From: Dallia pectoralis
Taxonomy: Eukaryota > Chordata > Actinopteri > Esociformes > Umbridae
NCBI GenBank assembly: GCA_029465975.1
Contig: CM055747.1
Location: 10,267,390 to 10,331,389, forward strand
Reading direction: 5' to 3'
Length of the DNA stretch: 64,000 bases
Part shown: in pieces, positions 1 to 11,427 of the stretch
How the letters are laid out: each line of letters opens with the position of its first letter
How positions within the stretch are numbered: the first letter of the stretch is position 1
Translations under genes and position numbers: made by a program
Notes under the pieces: generated by a model
Told to the model about the DNA's origin: nothing
The model's input: only the letters and a program-made list of their open reading frames with translations
Databases searched by the model: none

Positions 1-3000
1 GTACAACCTCACATCCTTGGCCAAACCAGGCCACCAATACTTATTGGTAAGGCAACGCACTGTCCGACCAATACCTGGGTGGCCCGATGACACCGATGTG
101 TGGGCCCAGCAGATGAGACGGTCGCGAACATCCAGCGGCACGTAAAAGCGCCCCTCCGGACACTGAGGAGGAGATGGTTCCACACGTAACGCATGCTGGA
201 TGTCCGCATCTACCTCCCACATCACCGGCGCCACTATACAAGAAGCAGGAAGAATAGGTGAGTTATCCACCTGCCTCTCATGTGTGTCATACAGTCTGGA
301 CAGCGCATCTGCCTTGACGTTTTTTGTACCCGGGATGTACGATAGGGTGAAATCGAACCGGGTAAAAAAAAGCGCTCACCTGGCCTGACGAGGGTTAAGC
401 CTCCTCGCAGCCCGTATGTACTCCAGGTTACGGTGGTCAGTCCAGACTACAAACGGGTGTTTCGCTCCCTCGAGCCAGTGTCTCCACTCTGTCAGAGCTC
501 TGACTACCGCTAAAAGCTCCCTATCACCTACGTCATAGTTTTGTTCCGCCGCACTGAGCTTCCGCGAGTAGAACGCACAGGGACGTACTTTGGATGGTGT
601 GCCCGAACGCTGAGACAGTACCGCGCCTATCCCAACTTCCGATGCATCCACCTCCACTATGAACGGATGTGATGGATCAGGGTGAGCCAAAACCTGCGCA
701 GATGTGAACAGCGTTTTCAACGTACTGAATGCGCAGTCCGTCTCGTTCGTCCAACGAATACGAGACGGCCCCCCCTTCAACAATGATGTAATGGGAGCTG
801 CTACCTTGCCAAAATTCTTGATGAATCGGCGATAGAAGTTGGCGAATCCCATGAACCTCTGTACCGCCTTAACCGTGGTTGGAACGGGCCAATTACGCAC
901 GGCCGCCACGCGATCAACCTCCATCTCCACCCCCCCCGTGGTTATGTGGAACCCAAGAAAGGAGACTGCTCGCTGAAAAAACAGACATTTTTCCAATTTG
1001 GCATACAGGTCATGCGCCCTCAGTCGCTCCAGTACTCTGCGAACCAGGGAAACATGGTCAGCCCGGTCATCGGAATACACCAGGATGTCATCGATGTACA
1101 CGAACACCCCGCGACCGATCATTTCACGAAAAATGTTGTTCACAAAGGACTGGAAAACCGACGGAGCATTCATCAGCCCGTATGGCATCACCAGGTATTC
1201 GTAATGACCTGAAGTGGTGCTGAATGCTGTTTTCCACTCATCTCCCTCTCGGATACGCACCAAATTGTATGCGCTCCTGAGATCTAACTTAGTGAAAAAG
1301 CGGGCCCCGTGCATTGACTCGATCACAGATGAAATCAGTGGGAGAGGATACCGATAACGAACTGTGATGCTGTTCAGCGCCCGATAATCAATACACGGTC
1401 GCAAACCACCATCCTTCTTTTTCACAAAGAAAAAACTCGAGGAGGCTGAGGAAGTGGAATGGCGGATTATCCCCTGTCTCAATGCCTCGGACACATACGT
1501 CTCCATCGCCTGTGTCTCTGCCTGAGACAGGGGATACACGTGACTATGTGGCGGTACAGAGCCTACCTGCAGATCGATCGCGCAATCCCCCGGACGATGA
1601 GGAGGTAATTTAGTTGCCAATTTTTTTGAAAATGTATGTGCCAGATCAGAATACTCTGGGGGAATACGCACAGAGGAGACACTGTCTGGACTCTCCACCG
1701 TCGTCGCACCGACGGAAACACCCATACACCTTCCCTGACACTCCCGTGACCATCCCGTCAAGGTCCTCTGAGGCCATGAAAACTGTGGGTTGTGTCGAGA
1801 CAGCCAAGGCATGCCCAACACTACGGGGAAGGAAGGTGAATCAATTACTTGCAAGGAGATCATTTCAGAGTGTGTGTGTTGTGTGATCATTCTTACTGGT
1901 ACCGTCACCTGCGTCACCATCCCCGAACCCAGCGGTCGACTGTCCAGACCTGTGATGGTTCGGGCACAGGCCAACGGCACCACCGGAATCTGTAAATGAC
2001 TGGCATAGGTCTTGTCAATGAAATCCCCAGCTGCGCCTGAATCTACGAGCGCCTTACACTGGGGAGACAGAGGGAAAGTGGGGAAACATACGGTGATGGT
2101 TGTGTGGGTGTCAGAGGACCCGGACGGAGTGCGGGGTGTTCTTACCTTCCTTGCCACAGGAGTGTCAGACCCCCTTTCTCCGGGTTTTGAGACCCGCTGG
2201 TAGCAATGGGAGGCAGAGTGCCCTTTCCTGCCACAAAAGGTGCACTCCCGAGGCCACGCGGTCCCCCTGGACGCGGCGCCTCCCACCTCCATAGGCTCGG
2301 AAGCGACAGCTGAGCTGGACGGGACGAGCGGGATGGGCCCGGATCGTCCGCGCGTAATGAGGAGATTATCCATTTGTATGGCTAGCTCGACGACCTCCTC
2401 GAAGGAGAGGCCAGCGGCTTTACAGGCCATCTCCTTACGGACGTCCGGGTTCAACCGTACCCGAAAGATGTCACTATAGGCCCGTTCGTTCCACCCAGCT
2501 CCCGCGGCCAGGGTCCTGAACTCCAGCGCGAACTCCTGCACGCTCCTCCTCCCCTGCCTCAGGAGAGCAAGACGCTCGCCAGCCGCCCTACCCTCGGGCG
2601 GCTGATCGAACACTGAACGGAAGTACATGGCGAACGCCCCGTAGTCCCTCAGGATAGGCCCTCTCTCCGACCAGATGGCGTTGGCCCAAGCGAGGGCCTT
2701 CCCCGAGAGGCAGGTGATGAGGGCGGCAACCTTCTATCGCTCGGAGGGCGCTGGGTTCAGGTCCTCAAAATACAGCTCAAGCTGGAGGAGGAAACCCTGG
2801 CAGCGGTCTGCCGCTCCGTCATATGCCGCGGGTCGCTGTAACTTCAGCACCCCAACTCCCGAGGGCGGGGAACTCGGCAACGGGATCTCCGCGGGGTTCA
2901 CAGGCTCGGGAAGCCGGTGGGCCAACCGGTTCATCGTCTCCGTGAGCGCGGCGATGGCTTCCCCCATGGCGGTCAGCGTGGCCGAGTGCTGTCCTAGGGT

Positions 3001-3021
3001 CCCCTGGACGTCTGGTTCCAT
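1..3021 (-). pseudogene. gag-pol: Gypsy gag-pol polyprotein, two in-frame stops, 3' end outside window
   Basis: The frame starts at 3021 (MEPDVQG). Gag carries a helical N-terminus, then a CCHC knuckle (CTFCGRKGHSASHC, near 2244-2203). The protease has ALVDSGAAGDFID (near 2043), reverse transcriptase has VYIDDILVYS (near 1098-1087), and RNase H has VDASEVGIGAVL (near 645). The integrase N-terminus is visible to base 1 with its zinc-binding region ending in YWWPGLAKDV. The frame is broken only by TAG at 2734-2736 in Gag and TGA at 376-378 just after RNase H. The TGA sits where a tryptophan codon (TGG) is expected. Both flanks of each stop stay in the same frame, so these look like point mutations and not indels. 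The two stops leave a 750-residue open stretch. Enzyme functions are established for the family; activity of this copy is unlikely. Confidence 0.88.
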
Positions 3022-3046
3022 AGCTCCGTGTGGTGGTGTGGAATTC

Positions 3047-3476
3047 TGTCAACGTTGTAGGTGGCGGAAGGATGGAGCCAGACAACTCACGGAAATACTC
3101 TAGTGTCTCTTTTAATTCAGTACGGAAAACCCGTAGTACTTGCTTAAAGCCCGCAGGCAAAGTAGAGGGTGCGACGCAGCGCACAAACTGTAACAAACTC
3201 CTCGCACGGAGGTATAATAAAGAAGCCCCGAGCTCACACAGAGACCCGGGCTGCACAGAACACACGTAACATATAACAATTCCACACAAAGACAACCAAT
3301 ACAAAGGGAGCTTATATAGACCTCTAATGAGGTAATGGACACCAGGTGAGTGATGACGAGACTGAACAAGGTGTGCAGGGAGGCGGAGATTCGGTGACGA
3401 CTAATAGGCCGGGGAGGACGACCGCCGAATACCGCCCGCAGGTGGAGCTGCCGCTTCTCCCGTAGGAGTCATGACA
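3047..3476 (-). repeat. 5' LTR of the Gypsy element
   Basis: On the minus strand this 430-bp block begins TGTCATGACTCC and ends CGTTGACA, the usual TG...CA ends, and sits only about 25 bases upstream of the gag ATG. A TATATAA box (3312-3318) and an ATTAAA poly(A)-type hexamer near 3112-3117 lie in the order expected for U3 and R. I could not identify a clean tRNA primer site in the short stretch after the LTR. Boundaries are inferred from one LTR copy only. Confidence 0.65.
3312..3318 (-). promoter_or_regulatory. TATA box of the Gypsy LTR
   Basis: Minus strand reads TCTATATAAGCTCCC. It lies about 290 bases upstream of the gag ATG inside the LTR, a sensible place for the element's RNA polymerase II promoter. 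Confidence 0.5.
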
Positions 3477-4442
3477 GTTCGACAGAGGTGTGATATTGGA
3501 TCCTGCCTGGGTGGGGTTAACTGATAAGAATGACTAGGAATATATCGATTGGTCATTGGGGGTGAACTGGGGGATGTGTCGATGTTTCTGACTGGTCAAA
3601 AGTTGGGGTATTAAAGGGGTTGAGGCCATGGAACTGTCTCTTCTTAGGCCTTCTCTTAGCGCTAACAGAACTCCAGAATTGCAAAAGTTTCAATTTGGCT
3701 GTAACAATATTGTAACGTCATTAAACATCTTAAAAACGTTATCCGTTCGATTCTTGTTCACTCTAAAACCACGACAGTAACTTCAATCTTCCTCATTAGA
3801 TATACTACGGCTGTACTTTAATTTCTTAAAAGTTCTTTGACCCTGCAAATTAGTATTTTGTGATAATTTCTCTACACAATGGTGGTGTAAACTGATCCAT
3901 ATAAGGCTGGTGTAGCTGCAGGTTTTCATTCATTTAGCCAGAACCCTAGCGCCCTGTATTCCACTGCTGGTTTGCTTCCACAGTTAAACAGGGTCGAGTT
4001 AAACAATGGTGTTGGAGGGCCAGTAGTGGGCACTCTTCCCTCTGATCTAAGATCATTCCCAATGCCCCAGAGCAGTAATAAGGGTCTGCTCTCTGTAGCA
4101 TGCCTTCTTTTGGATAGGACATTAAACGGGTGACTCTGTGGTCACTAAAGATCCCATAGTACTATTCATAGGAGTAGTGGTGTTAACCCTGGTGTCATGG
4201 CCAAATTCCCAGCCATGGCCTCAATTCTTTACACACTTAGGTCATATCAGGTGTGCTTTTGTTTGGATAGAAATCCTACAACAAAACCAGACCTTTGCAG
4301 ATCAGATTTGACACCTGCTTTATATCATGTATGTGCATGTATTCTGCAATTAATGCTGCTTCCATGGTTGTAAGTGGTTATGCAAATCTTGTTCAATTTC
4401 AATATCTGCCTCACACCTGTTATTATGTGCCATGTTTTACAG
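3477..4442. other. Intergenic stretch with a dispersed repeat tail
   Basis: No gene seen. Around 3910-4210 the sequence (for example GTGGTCACTAAAGATCCCAT and GTGTTAACCCTGGTGTCATG) resembles a dispersed teleost repeat that I recall as common but cannot assign to a family. The rest is AT-rich unique-looking DNA and the presumed upstream intron of the DUF4806 gene. Confidence 0.3.
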
Positions 4443-4759
4443 CTACTTATGCAGATGCCAGGGCAAAGCTACATCAAGCTGAGTACTCTTCTGACCTGAC
4501 TGACACAGAAGGTGGCTCTAGAAAAAGAAAGTAGGTGTTTGTGGGGAATGCAGGTTATAGATAATTTCCTCTAGAAATAATATGGAACCTGTAAGTAAGT
4601 GTATCTTTATATATACCTCTCCAGGGCAAGTGCAAATGTTCTGAGTCAGTTGAGCAGCCAATCAGAATCTAGTGAGAATTCCGATTCGGAGGAACTTCCA
4701 CCCACTCCCCCACACCAACTCCTTGGACCAGCAGCGAAAATTACTAGTCGAGTCGCCAG

Positions 4760-5046
4760 CCCCACCGCCCAACAAGTCGCCAGACCCACCGCCCAACGTG
4801 TCGCCAGCACCACCGCCCAACAATTCAACAGCCCCACCGTCCAACCAGTTGCCAGACCTACCACCCAACAATTCGACAGCCCCACCGCCCAACGTGTCGC
4901 CCGCACCACCGCCCAACAACTCAACAGCCCCACCGCCCAACGTGTCGCCCGCACCACTGCCCAACAATTCGACAGCCCCACCGCCCAACGTGTTGCCCGC
5001 ACCACCGCCCAACAATTCAACAGCCCCACCGTCCAACGAGTTGCCA
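4760..5046 (+). repeat. 48-bp coding minisatellite in DUF4806 exon 2
   Basis: About six imperfect 48-bp units, built around CAACAATTCGACAGCCCCAC and CGCCCAACGTGTCGCCCGCA, encode a 16-residue repeat of the form SPTAQRVARTTAQQFD. Because 48 is a multiple of three and stops are rare in the unit, several frames on both strands stay open. Only the plus frame that joins to neighbouring exons is credible. Confidence 0.85.
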
Positions 5047-6757
5047 GCCCCACTTGTGAAGCCATGTTCTCTAAAGTTCTTACAATTCTAGAAGAGGTGA
5101 AGGAGACCCAACGTGTTCATGGTAAAATGTTAAATGCCCTGCTGAAGACGCAAGATAATTCAGTGGTAGAGGTCCCTGAAGGAGTGGTCTTCCCTCTGAA
5201 AACCCAAGCTGACATTGAGGCTCTTGAGGAGTAGCTGGGGGACCTTAGTCTCATGTCTGCTATTGTAAGTTTACATTTATTTATTTCGTTTACACTTTTA
5301 TCCAAGCGACGTGCACAGGTAAAAAAAAACACATTTGATTACATACATACACTGACAGCCATATCATGACGACCTGCCAGATTCTGTGTAGGTCCTCCAG
5401 TTTGCAGTGGTCAGTGCTTATCAAAAGTATGCTTTTTGGTTTTCTATTTTTTATAAATTGTTTAAGATTTCAAAGAAACTTTTTCCACATTGTCATTATG
5501 GAGTATTGTATGTAGAATTTTTAGGAACTCTGAATTTAATTAATTGTGAATACTTTCCAGATGCACTGTATGTAAGCTTTTTTGTCTCATTTTTGTCTCA
5601 TCCTTAGGTTGCCATGGTGGCAGACATATGGGGCACAAGTGTGCATGATGCAACAAGCCGAATGATGAAATACGTTTTATCGAATGAGCTGGCAATGGAG
5701 TACAACATGTTTGGTCGTCATGGGAAAAAGAAGTTTAAAGACTTGCACCTTTTCAACGTTGTGTATGGTAAGTAGGCAGGGTTCAATATAAATGATGGCC
5801 CACAGGCCCTGGGCCGCTCCTACTCCCTCTGTATTTGGCAATAACAGTGTCATCCTTTTGACCAATAATATTGAAGGCTTGTCTGTTTTGACCAATCATA
5901 GTTTTGCATGAATTTAAGCAGGACCTAAAGGAATGTGATCGTTTATACTTTATTCGAAAGCAAAGTTCAAAATAAAAAAATGAAGGCTAATTTTCGGGTG
6001 TGGGGCAACCTTCCTCTGTCACTTTTAGGAAAGATCAATGCTGTTGACACCATCTGAACCAAATAAGAATATCTTGGTCTCATCAGACCACAGGACATGG
6101 TTCCAGTAATCCATGTCCTTAGTCTGCTTGTCTTCAGCAAACTGTTTGCGGGCTTTCTTGTGCATCATCTTTAGAAGAGGCCTCCTTCTTGAACAACAGC
6201 CATGCAGACCAATTTGATGCAGTGTGCGGCGTATGGTCGGAGCACTGACAGGGTGACCCCACACTCCTGCAGCAATGCTGGCAGTACTCGTATGTCTATT
6301 TCCCAAAGACATTCCCAACTTCTTTGGTCGACCATGGCGAGGCCTGTTCTCTGAGTGAAACCTGTCCTGTTGAACCACTGTGTATGGTCTTGGCCACTGT
6401 GCTGCTGCTCAGTTTCAGGCTCTTTATGTAGACAACAATTCTTTTTTTCAGACCCTCAGTTCTTTGCCATGATGTGCCATGTTGAACTTCCAGTGACCAG
6501 TATGAGGGAGTGTAAGAGTGATTACACAACATTTTACACACCTGCTTCCCATTCACTAATTGGGACACAGGGACATTTTCACTTAAGAGTGTACTCACTT
6601 GTTGCCAGCGGTTTAGACATTCATGGCTGTGTGTTGAGTTATTTTGAAGGGAAAGGAAGACGTACACTGTTATGCAAGCTGTACACACACTACTTTGTAG
6701 CAGCGTTGTCACATGGCAAGTTATAATCAAATGTTTACAAAAATGTGAGGAGTGTAC

Positions 6758-8091
6758 CAGGGTGTCCGCGGAGTCTTGAAAAGTCTAATAAAAAAGGTAA
6801 TAAATCAAATTAGCGAAAATTAAGACCATTAAAAAGTATTGGAAAGTATTAATCGGAATATGACATGGTATTAATATTTTAATATTTCTAAAGTTAATTA
6901 TTCCAAATAGTTTATGTTAAAAGGATTGCGTGAATTAATGTGTTAAATTGCGTTGCCATACTCCGGATAACTATGATGACATAACATTTTGCGCGCACAC
7001 GGAGGTCACGCGCCTGACCGACTGAGTTGGGCTACTATGATACCCTGTCACTTTACATATTATCATGGGGATGTGCAAGTTAGCTGACAAGTGGTTAGAG
7101 GACACGCAATTTAAAGCATGGCTGAGGCCTGTCATTGGGAACTGGGAGGTGTATTGTTCGATTTGTAAAAATAAAATAAGTATAACGTCAATGGGGATCA
7201 ACGCTATGCGGTCTCATATGCACAGCGTTAGCCACAAATCCGCTAGAGTAGCATGCATACAGCAGCTAACTAACAGCAGCTAACTATCTCGCATGTCTGT
7301 ACAACCGCAGTACAACCGCTGAAGTTACTAATGTGACGGCTGTCGCTTCATCTGCTGCTGACCTCAGGGTGACGATGGGCGCCACGTCAACGCCTTGACA
7401 AAGCGGTAAAACGCAACTCTCCTCCAACGAGGGGATTTTTGATATTTTTATAACAATGTTTCCCGATTCTGACATAGCCAAGACGTTCACCTGTGGAAAG
7501 GACAAAACCGGATACATAATATTTGTGTGTGCGTGCGTGTGTGTGAGACAAATATCCCTACTTTTTCCTCATTATTTTACTTCACACATTCATAGCATTA
7601 AAATAGAACAGTTAAGCATTACTTAATACTGGGGTTAAGGTTGTCATGACAACTAGCACATAATAAACATTAAAACATTATTTAATCAATGTTTTGCTGT
7701 GTCTGAATTGAGGCACATAATCTTTGCTTTTGATTTGTATCTACCCCGCCACACACACACCACACAGCTCGCTGTTTGTATTATGTACTGTTGTATGTAT
7801 CGTGTGTCTGTTACTGCTATTAGTTTTAATGAACATTGCCTTTGGGTTAGTCACTCAATGTATTCTCTATTTGCTTTGCGCCCTCTCTGAATTCTGCTCT
7901 ATTGATACAGCCTGCAACAGTTTTTGCAAACAAGGAAACTTTCAAAATCAATACACAGTATATTTACTATAAGTTAAAGATGTGAAGCAGATTTAACTGG
8001 TAAAAACTCGGTGCCATTGAGGTCTTAAAATATATTGAAAAGGTCTTTAAAAAGGTCTTAAAAGGTATTGAATTTCACTTCAGGATACCTG
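6758..8091 (+). mobile_element. Short hAT element inserted in the Tc1 copy
   Basis: The left end reads CAGGGTGTCCGCGGAGTCTT and the right end, reverse-complemented, CAGGTATCCTG, with inverted runs of AAAGGTCTTAAAAGGTATTG-type sequence inside both ends. The flanking Tc1 sequence is interrupted exactly here. The duplicated target is imperfect (GAGTGTAC on the left, ATGTGTAC a few bases beyond the right end), so the right boundary is uncertain by about 8 bases. Length about 1.3 kb. It keeps a BED zinc-finger segment but no catalytic domain, so it is non-autonomous. Confidence 0.6.
7065..7283 (+). pseudogene. BED-type zinc-finger fragment of a hAT transposase
   Basis: A 72-codon frame starts with KLADKWLEDTQFKAWL and contains CSIC followed by HMHSVSH, the C2H2 ligand pattern of hAT BED fingers. 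In full-length transposases this DNA-binding finger is followed by about 500 residues of RNase-H-like core and dimerisation domain. Here the frame stops right after the finger. It is the only coding remnant of the host hAT element. Confidence 0.6.
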
Positions 8092-8459
8092 CATATACCA
8101 TGTGTACTCACTTTTGTGAGAAATTGTATCTATTCATAAGCCCAAATTTGTTTTACAGAGGCTCTTAAGAAGAACGCACTGACCTCAAAGACCAACCAGC
8201 AAGAAGCTGAGAGGGCACTATCAAAATGGTTTACTGGGGCAAGAAACAGAGGACACAGGGTGTCTAGAATGCACCAAAGACTTTCTGCAGTATAAGAAGT
8301 CCCTGTACTGTATGTATTTCTATACTGTACTGTGTGTACTGCATGTTTTCCTGTTCAACTGCATTCAAAGCTTTGCAACATCAACAATTTTCATTATAAA
8401 ATTTGCATCCTGAGTTCAAAATGTTAATGGTGCTTTTGTAGCGTAAGTAATAATTCCAC

Positions 8460-8704
8460 TTGCCATTAAATGGACAGGGCATGACAGTTCCCACTGATTT
8501 ATCTGTTGACCCGCTAGACCAGTTGGGTTTACCTGATTTACCTTTTAGTATTGGACAAACTGATTTGAGATCCATTGTTTCTGAGCCAGCACCTGTTCTA
8601 ATGTCTTCGGTGGTTGGTTCTGTGAGAACTAGATGTGGGAGAGCTGTTAGGCCCGTAATGAGGCTTCTTCAAAACATGCACCAGAAAGTTCTCACTGGGA
8701 TTTA
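8460..8704 (+). pseudogene. Possible C-terminal tail of a retroelement polyprotein
   Basis: The frame ends VRTRCGRAVRPVMRLLQNMH and a short tail. The pattern of a basic (S/T)R(x)GR motif followed by a hydrophobic end resembles the C-terminus of fish Gypsy integrases. There is no integrase core upstream, so this would be a small relic. The 8296-8460 stretch before it, after the DUF4806 stop, shows nothing else. Confidence 0.25.
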
Positions 8705-8736
8705 ATGATTTTGCTAGTTGTCAGTTCATGCTGCTA

Positions 8737-8790
8737 CCCTTTAACACTAGAAGCGCCGGAGGTGGGTCATTTTACCCAGAGGCACGTAAA
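8737..8790 (+). repeat. piggyBac-like terminus
   Basis: CCCTTTAACACTAGAAGCGC includes a TTAA immediately before CACTAGAAGCGCC, which resembles the end of fish piggyBac-type elements (TTAA target). I found no matching opposite end within the window, so this may be a truncated copy or a chance match. Confidence 0.3.
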
Positions 8791-9176
8791 AAAATCTTTT
8801 TGCGGCACTCTATTAACTTACAGAAAAATCCTTTTAGATATGCTCCTAGATATGCATGCTTTATCCCCCTGTTTTTTTCCCTGTTAAAATAATCACTGAA
8901 AATGCGAATTTAAAGCTATTTTGCCGAAGTTACGTGCTAAGTGGCTATCCGCCATCTTGCTTGTATTTTTTTTCACCAGTATATCTTGTTTTCTGTCACC
9001 AGGTGGCGCTTGAAACACCGAAACCAAGTCGCATTTTCTGCAAGTGAATATCATGCAACGTGATATTATACAAACACAATGATTATTTTAAATTAAACCA
9101 AGTAAATGTTTACTTATTGTAGACAATTTTGAGTTAACATGAATGACATGAATATAATCCTGTTGCTTTTGTATAA

Positions 9177-9332
9177 CGAAGCGGCATCAGGGAAGTTCTG
9201 AACAACAAACTTATAGGCTATGTTTCACAGCCAACCATATTTCACTTTCAAAGATGATTTTCAAATAATAATGGCCTACTGTGTCACATAGCCTATAAGT
9301 TTGTTGTTCAGAACTTCCCTGATGCCGCTTCG
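9177..9332. repeat. Perfect 47-bp inverted repeat with 62-nt loop
   Basis: The left arm is 9177-9223 (CGAAGCGGCATCAGGGAAGT...) and the right arm 9286-9332 is its exact reverse complement. The arms stop sharply on both sides. There is no reading frame inside. It could be a foldback element or a small inverted duplication. Confidence 0.9.
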
Positions 9333-9664
9333 TCAACTTTTAGTTGACATATTTTAAGTATATAGTAGCTGGATGGTATATAATCTCATTTTATACACTA
9401 GTCAAATGTAAAACGTGAATTGAATATTTAGGAAAGTTTTATTTATTCAGAAAAGTGTTTGTTCGGCATGAATGTGTGTACAGACACGGAATTTACATTG
9501 GCAGGAAGGTGCATAAATAAAACATGAATAGAACAATATACATTATACTAAGGGGTAGATAGTAATATACAAAATGTTGTAAGCATATTGATGTTTATAG
9601 TCTTTTCATTTCGATGCACAACAATACTTTGTTGAAGACTCTTGTAGGCTATTTCAACACTGAT

Positions 9665-10140
9665 GTTTATTCGTTAAACTCTGCTAGCCACCGAGTACCA
9701 TCGGATAGAGGAGGTCCCACAGAATCACCCATGCTTTGAATGGAGTAAATCAGATAATGTGTGCCGGAGATATGGCTTATTGAACTTGGGCAGTACAACC
9801 GAGCCCACAATGACTGGCTGCGCTGGGAACAGAGACCATATAGTCGGAGTTTCAGCGGATGAACCACGCCTCTCACAGCCGAATGGTTGGAAGGATAGAG
9901 GGGAATCCCACAGAACCTCGCCTCTCATAGAAGGATAGGGGGGATTCCCACAGAATTACGCATACTTTGAATGGAGTGAATCGGATATAACGTGTCATTG
10001 GAATTCACATGGGAATACAGGCATATTTTTGTATTAGATAATTTAATTTAAAAGTAACCTTATATTTGTGGGCTGACATTGACAAAACTGCTGATGCGGA
10101 TTTACTTCCTTCCCCAGCCGACGTGAAAAAACGGAATTAT
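9665..10140 (+). repeat. Diverged direct repeat, copy 1
   Basis: Shares with 11520-11910 the ordered blocks ATGCTTTGAATGGAG, TTTCAGCGGATGAACCACGC (TTCCAGCGG... in copy 2), CTCTCACAGCCG, CCACAGAA and AAGTAACCTTA...TGTG, but with many substitutions and indels between them. No coding potential. The copies are about 1.8 kb apart in the same orientation. They may be the ends of an old element or an ancient tandem duplication. Confidence 0.6.
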
Positions 10141-11427
10141 AGTCATGGAAAGTCAAGGCTGAACATTGTACATTGATTTTCATTACTAAACGCAACGCCA
10201 GCGGGCGCAGGCTGTTTGTTGGCTAGACATTTCTAAATATAAATGGGTTCAGCAAGTTTAGAGACGTCGGTCTTTAGGCTTCATTCACATGCAAATCCCG
10301 ACCATTTACAATGCAATCCGTTTGCCCCACACCCCCAACAACAGACTCCTCTATATCTTACAATGCAATCCGCTCACCCCCAATAAGACTTCCATATCTT
10401 AGAACTGAGTTCGCAAAATCATCCAACCATAAGAAAAACTAGACCGATTTGCACAAAACGAAATAGTTATTTTCTCAAATGTTCTCCAAACTCATCCGTC
10501 AGTTCCAAAGTCTCACAGTATAATATTAGATAGTAGCTGCCGGGTACTAACTTTAGGCTATTTCTGTGGGGGCAGTGTCTTTATAATTTACATGTGAATG
10601 CGCGATAGAGGGAAACAATGGAACTGGCCAGTCAGTGACCTGAATTTTCTTCAAGAAAGGGAGATGATAAATACTTAGACCGTGTCTTTGTGTGGGTATA
10701 TGTTAGAACGCTGTATAGAATTATTACAAAACTGCGTTGTACTGTTTTCTGTTCTATTTCCACGTTGGTTGTTGGTTAAAAGCAAATGTATTTACATATG
10801 TATAACATACATTTCTCATAGACTTGATTACGTGAGATAATTGCTTCATATAGTTAGTGTTATCTGGGCCAAAATAAGTGAGTTACATGAATGTGCCTCT
10901 TAAAATAGGATTATTGTCCCCAACCAAAGCATGTTGTATTCAGTGAGCTTCCTGTCAAATGCCGACAATTCGCGAGCCCGTATTATATTATTACAACAAG
11001 GTATTTGGTATTGAATGCGAGATTTACGTTTTGCTCGTTATTGATTTGAACGGACATACAGATTATGATAAATACTTTTAGGTTGTGTCTGTGTGGGTAA
11101 ACCATACATTTCTCATGTGCGTCACATGAATTAAATACTTCATATCATATTAACTCAATCATGTCGAACAAGTTAACAAGTTAATTTTCGTTAATTTAAA
11201 ATTATTTGTGTGGTATTATGGCACCATAAAGACCTAAATATATGTGCTTGTCGTTTTGTGGCTGTTTGCCTGTGATGGGACTAAAAATTATTTAGTGTGG
11301 TTACTCTAATTTCCAATGTGGCCAACTTTTTTGAACGGCTGATTTTCTAAAAATGAGTGCGTCGCACTACGGCGTGGTTGGTATCATTGGAAAGGTGAGT
11401 TTACACAGAATTAGGGACAATTGGAAA
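10141..11427. other. No gene seen
   Basis: AT-rich sequence between the two diverged repeats, without open frames above background, clear terminal repeats or splice-compatible exons. Confidence 0.4.

Larger units (their letters stand above)
1..3476 (-). mobile_element. Ty3/Gypsy LTR retrotransposon (chromovirus/sushi-like), 5' part
   Basis: The element reads on the minus strand: LTR (3047-3476), a single gag-pol frame starting at 3021, then zinc knuckle, protease, reverse transcriptase, RNase H and the first part of integrase, which runs off the window at base 1. Gag and Pol fused in one frame and a YIDD polymerase motif fit the Tf1/sushi group of chromoviruses. That assignment is inference, because the diagnostic C-terminal chromodomain lies outside the window. 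The second LTR is also outside, so age and target duplication cannot be read. Two in-frame stops make this copy inactive. Confidence 0.85.
6025..8124 (-). mobile_element. Tc1/mariner transposon remnant, split by a hAT insertion
   Basis: The minus strand between 6730 and 6025 encodes, in two frames, Tc1-type transposase pieces: a helix-turn-helix region, then HVLWSDETKIFLFGSDGVN, which carries the first catalytic aspartate. The protein is lost after that point, so the second half of the DDE domain is missing. The transposon end is recognisable by its run of non-coding terminal sequence (GTTGCCAGCGGTTTAGACAT near 6600). The final GTGTACTCACTTTTGTGAGA lies at 8102-8121, separated from the rest by the hAT element at 6758-8091. 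Frameshifts and truncation make it inert. It lies in intron 3 of the DUF4806 gene. Confidence 0.75.
4443..8295 (+). pseudogene. DUF4806-family gene, 3' four exons, one in-frame stop
   Basis: Four exons join in phase through GT-AG sites: 4443-4530, 4625-5264, 5608-5767 and 8159-8295 (stop TAA 8293-8295). Exon 1 gives ARAKLHQAEYSSDLTD and a basic RKRK. Exon 2 is low-complexity (48-bp repeats), then a coiled coil (FSKVLTILEEVKETQRVHGK) and FPLKTQADIEALEE. Exon 3 gives LSNELAMEYNMFGRHGKK, and exon 4 ALTSKTNQQEAERALSKWF. This order of a coiled coil followed by the DUF4806 domain (FPLKT...LEE, SNELA, GRxGKKxF) is typical of a fish multigene family of unknown function. TAG at 5232-5234 replaces a probable CAG, cutting the protein just inside the domain although all later exons stay open. 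Earlier exons are not identified. It may be a recent pseudogene, a polymorphic null or a sequencing error. Intron 3 is enlarged by transposons. Confidence 0.75.

Noticed and set aside
4646..5091. Minus frames of 124-139 codons and an alternative plus frame of 139 codons
   Set aside because: Shadows of the 48-bp repeat; the true frame is fixed by phase-compatible neighbouring exons.
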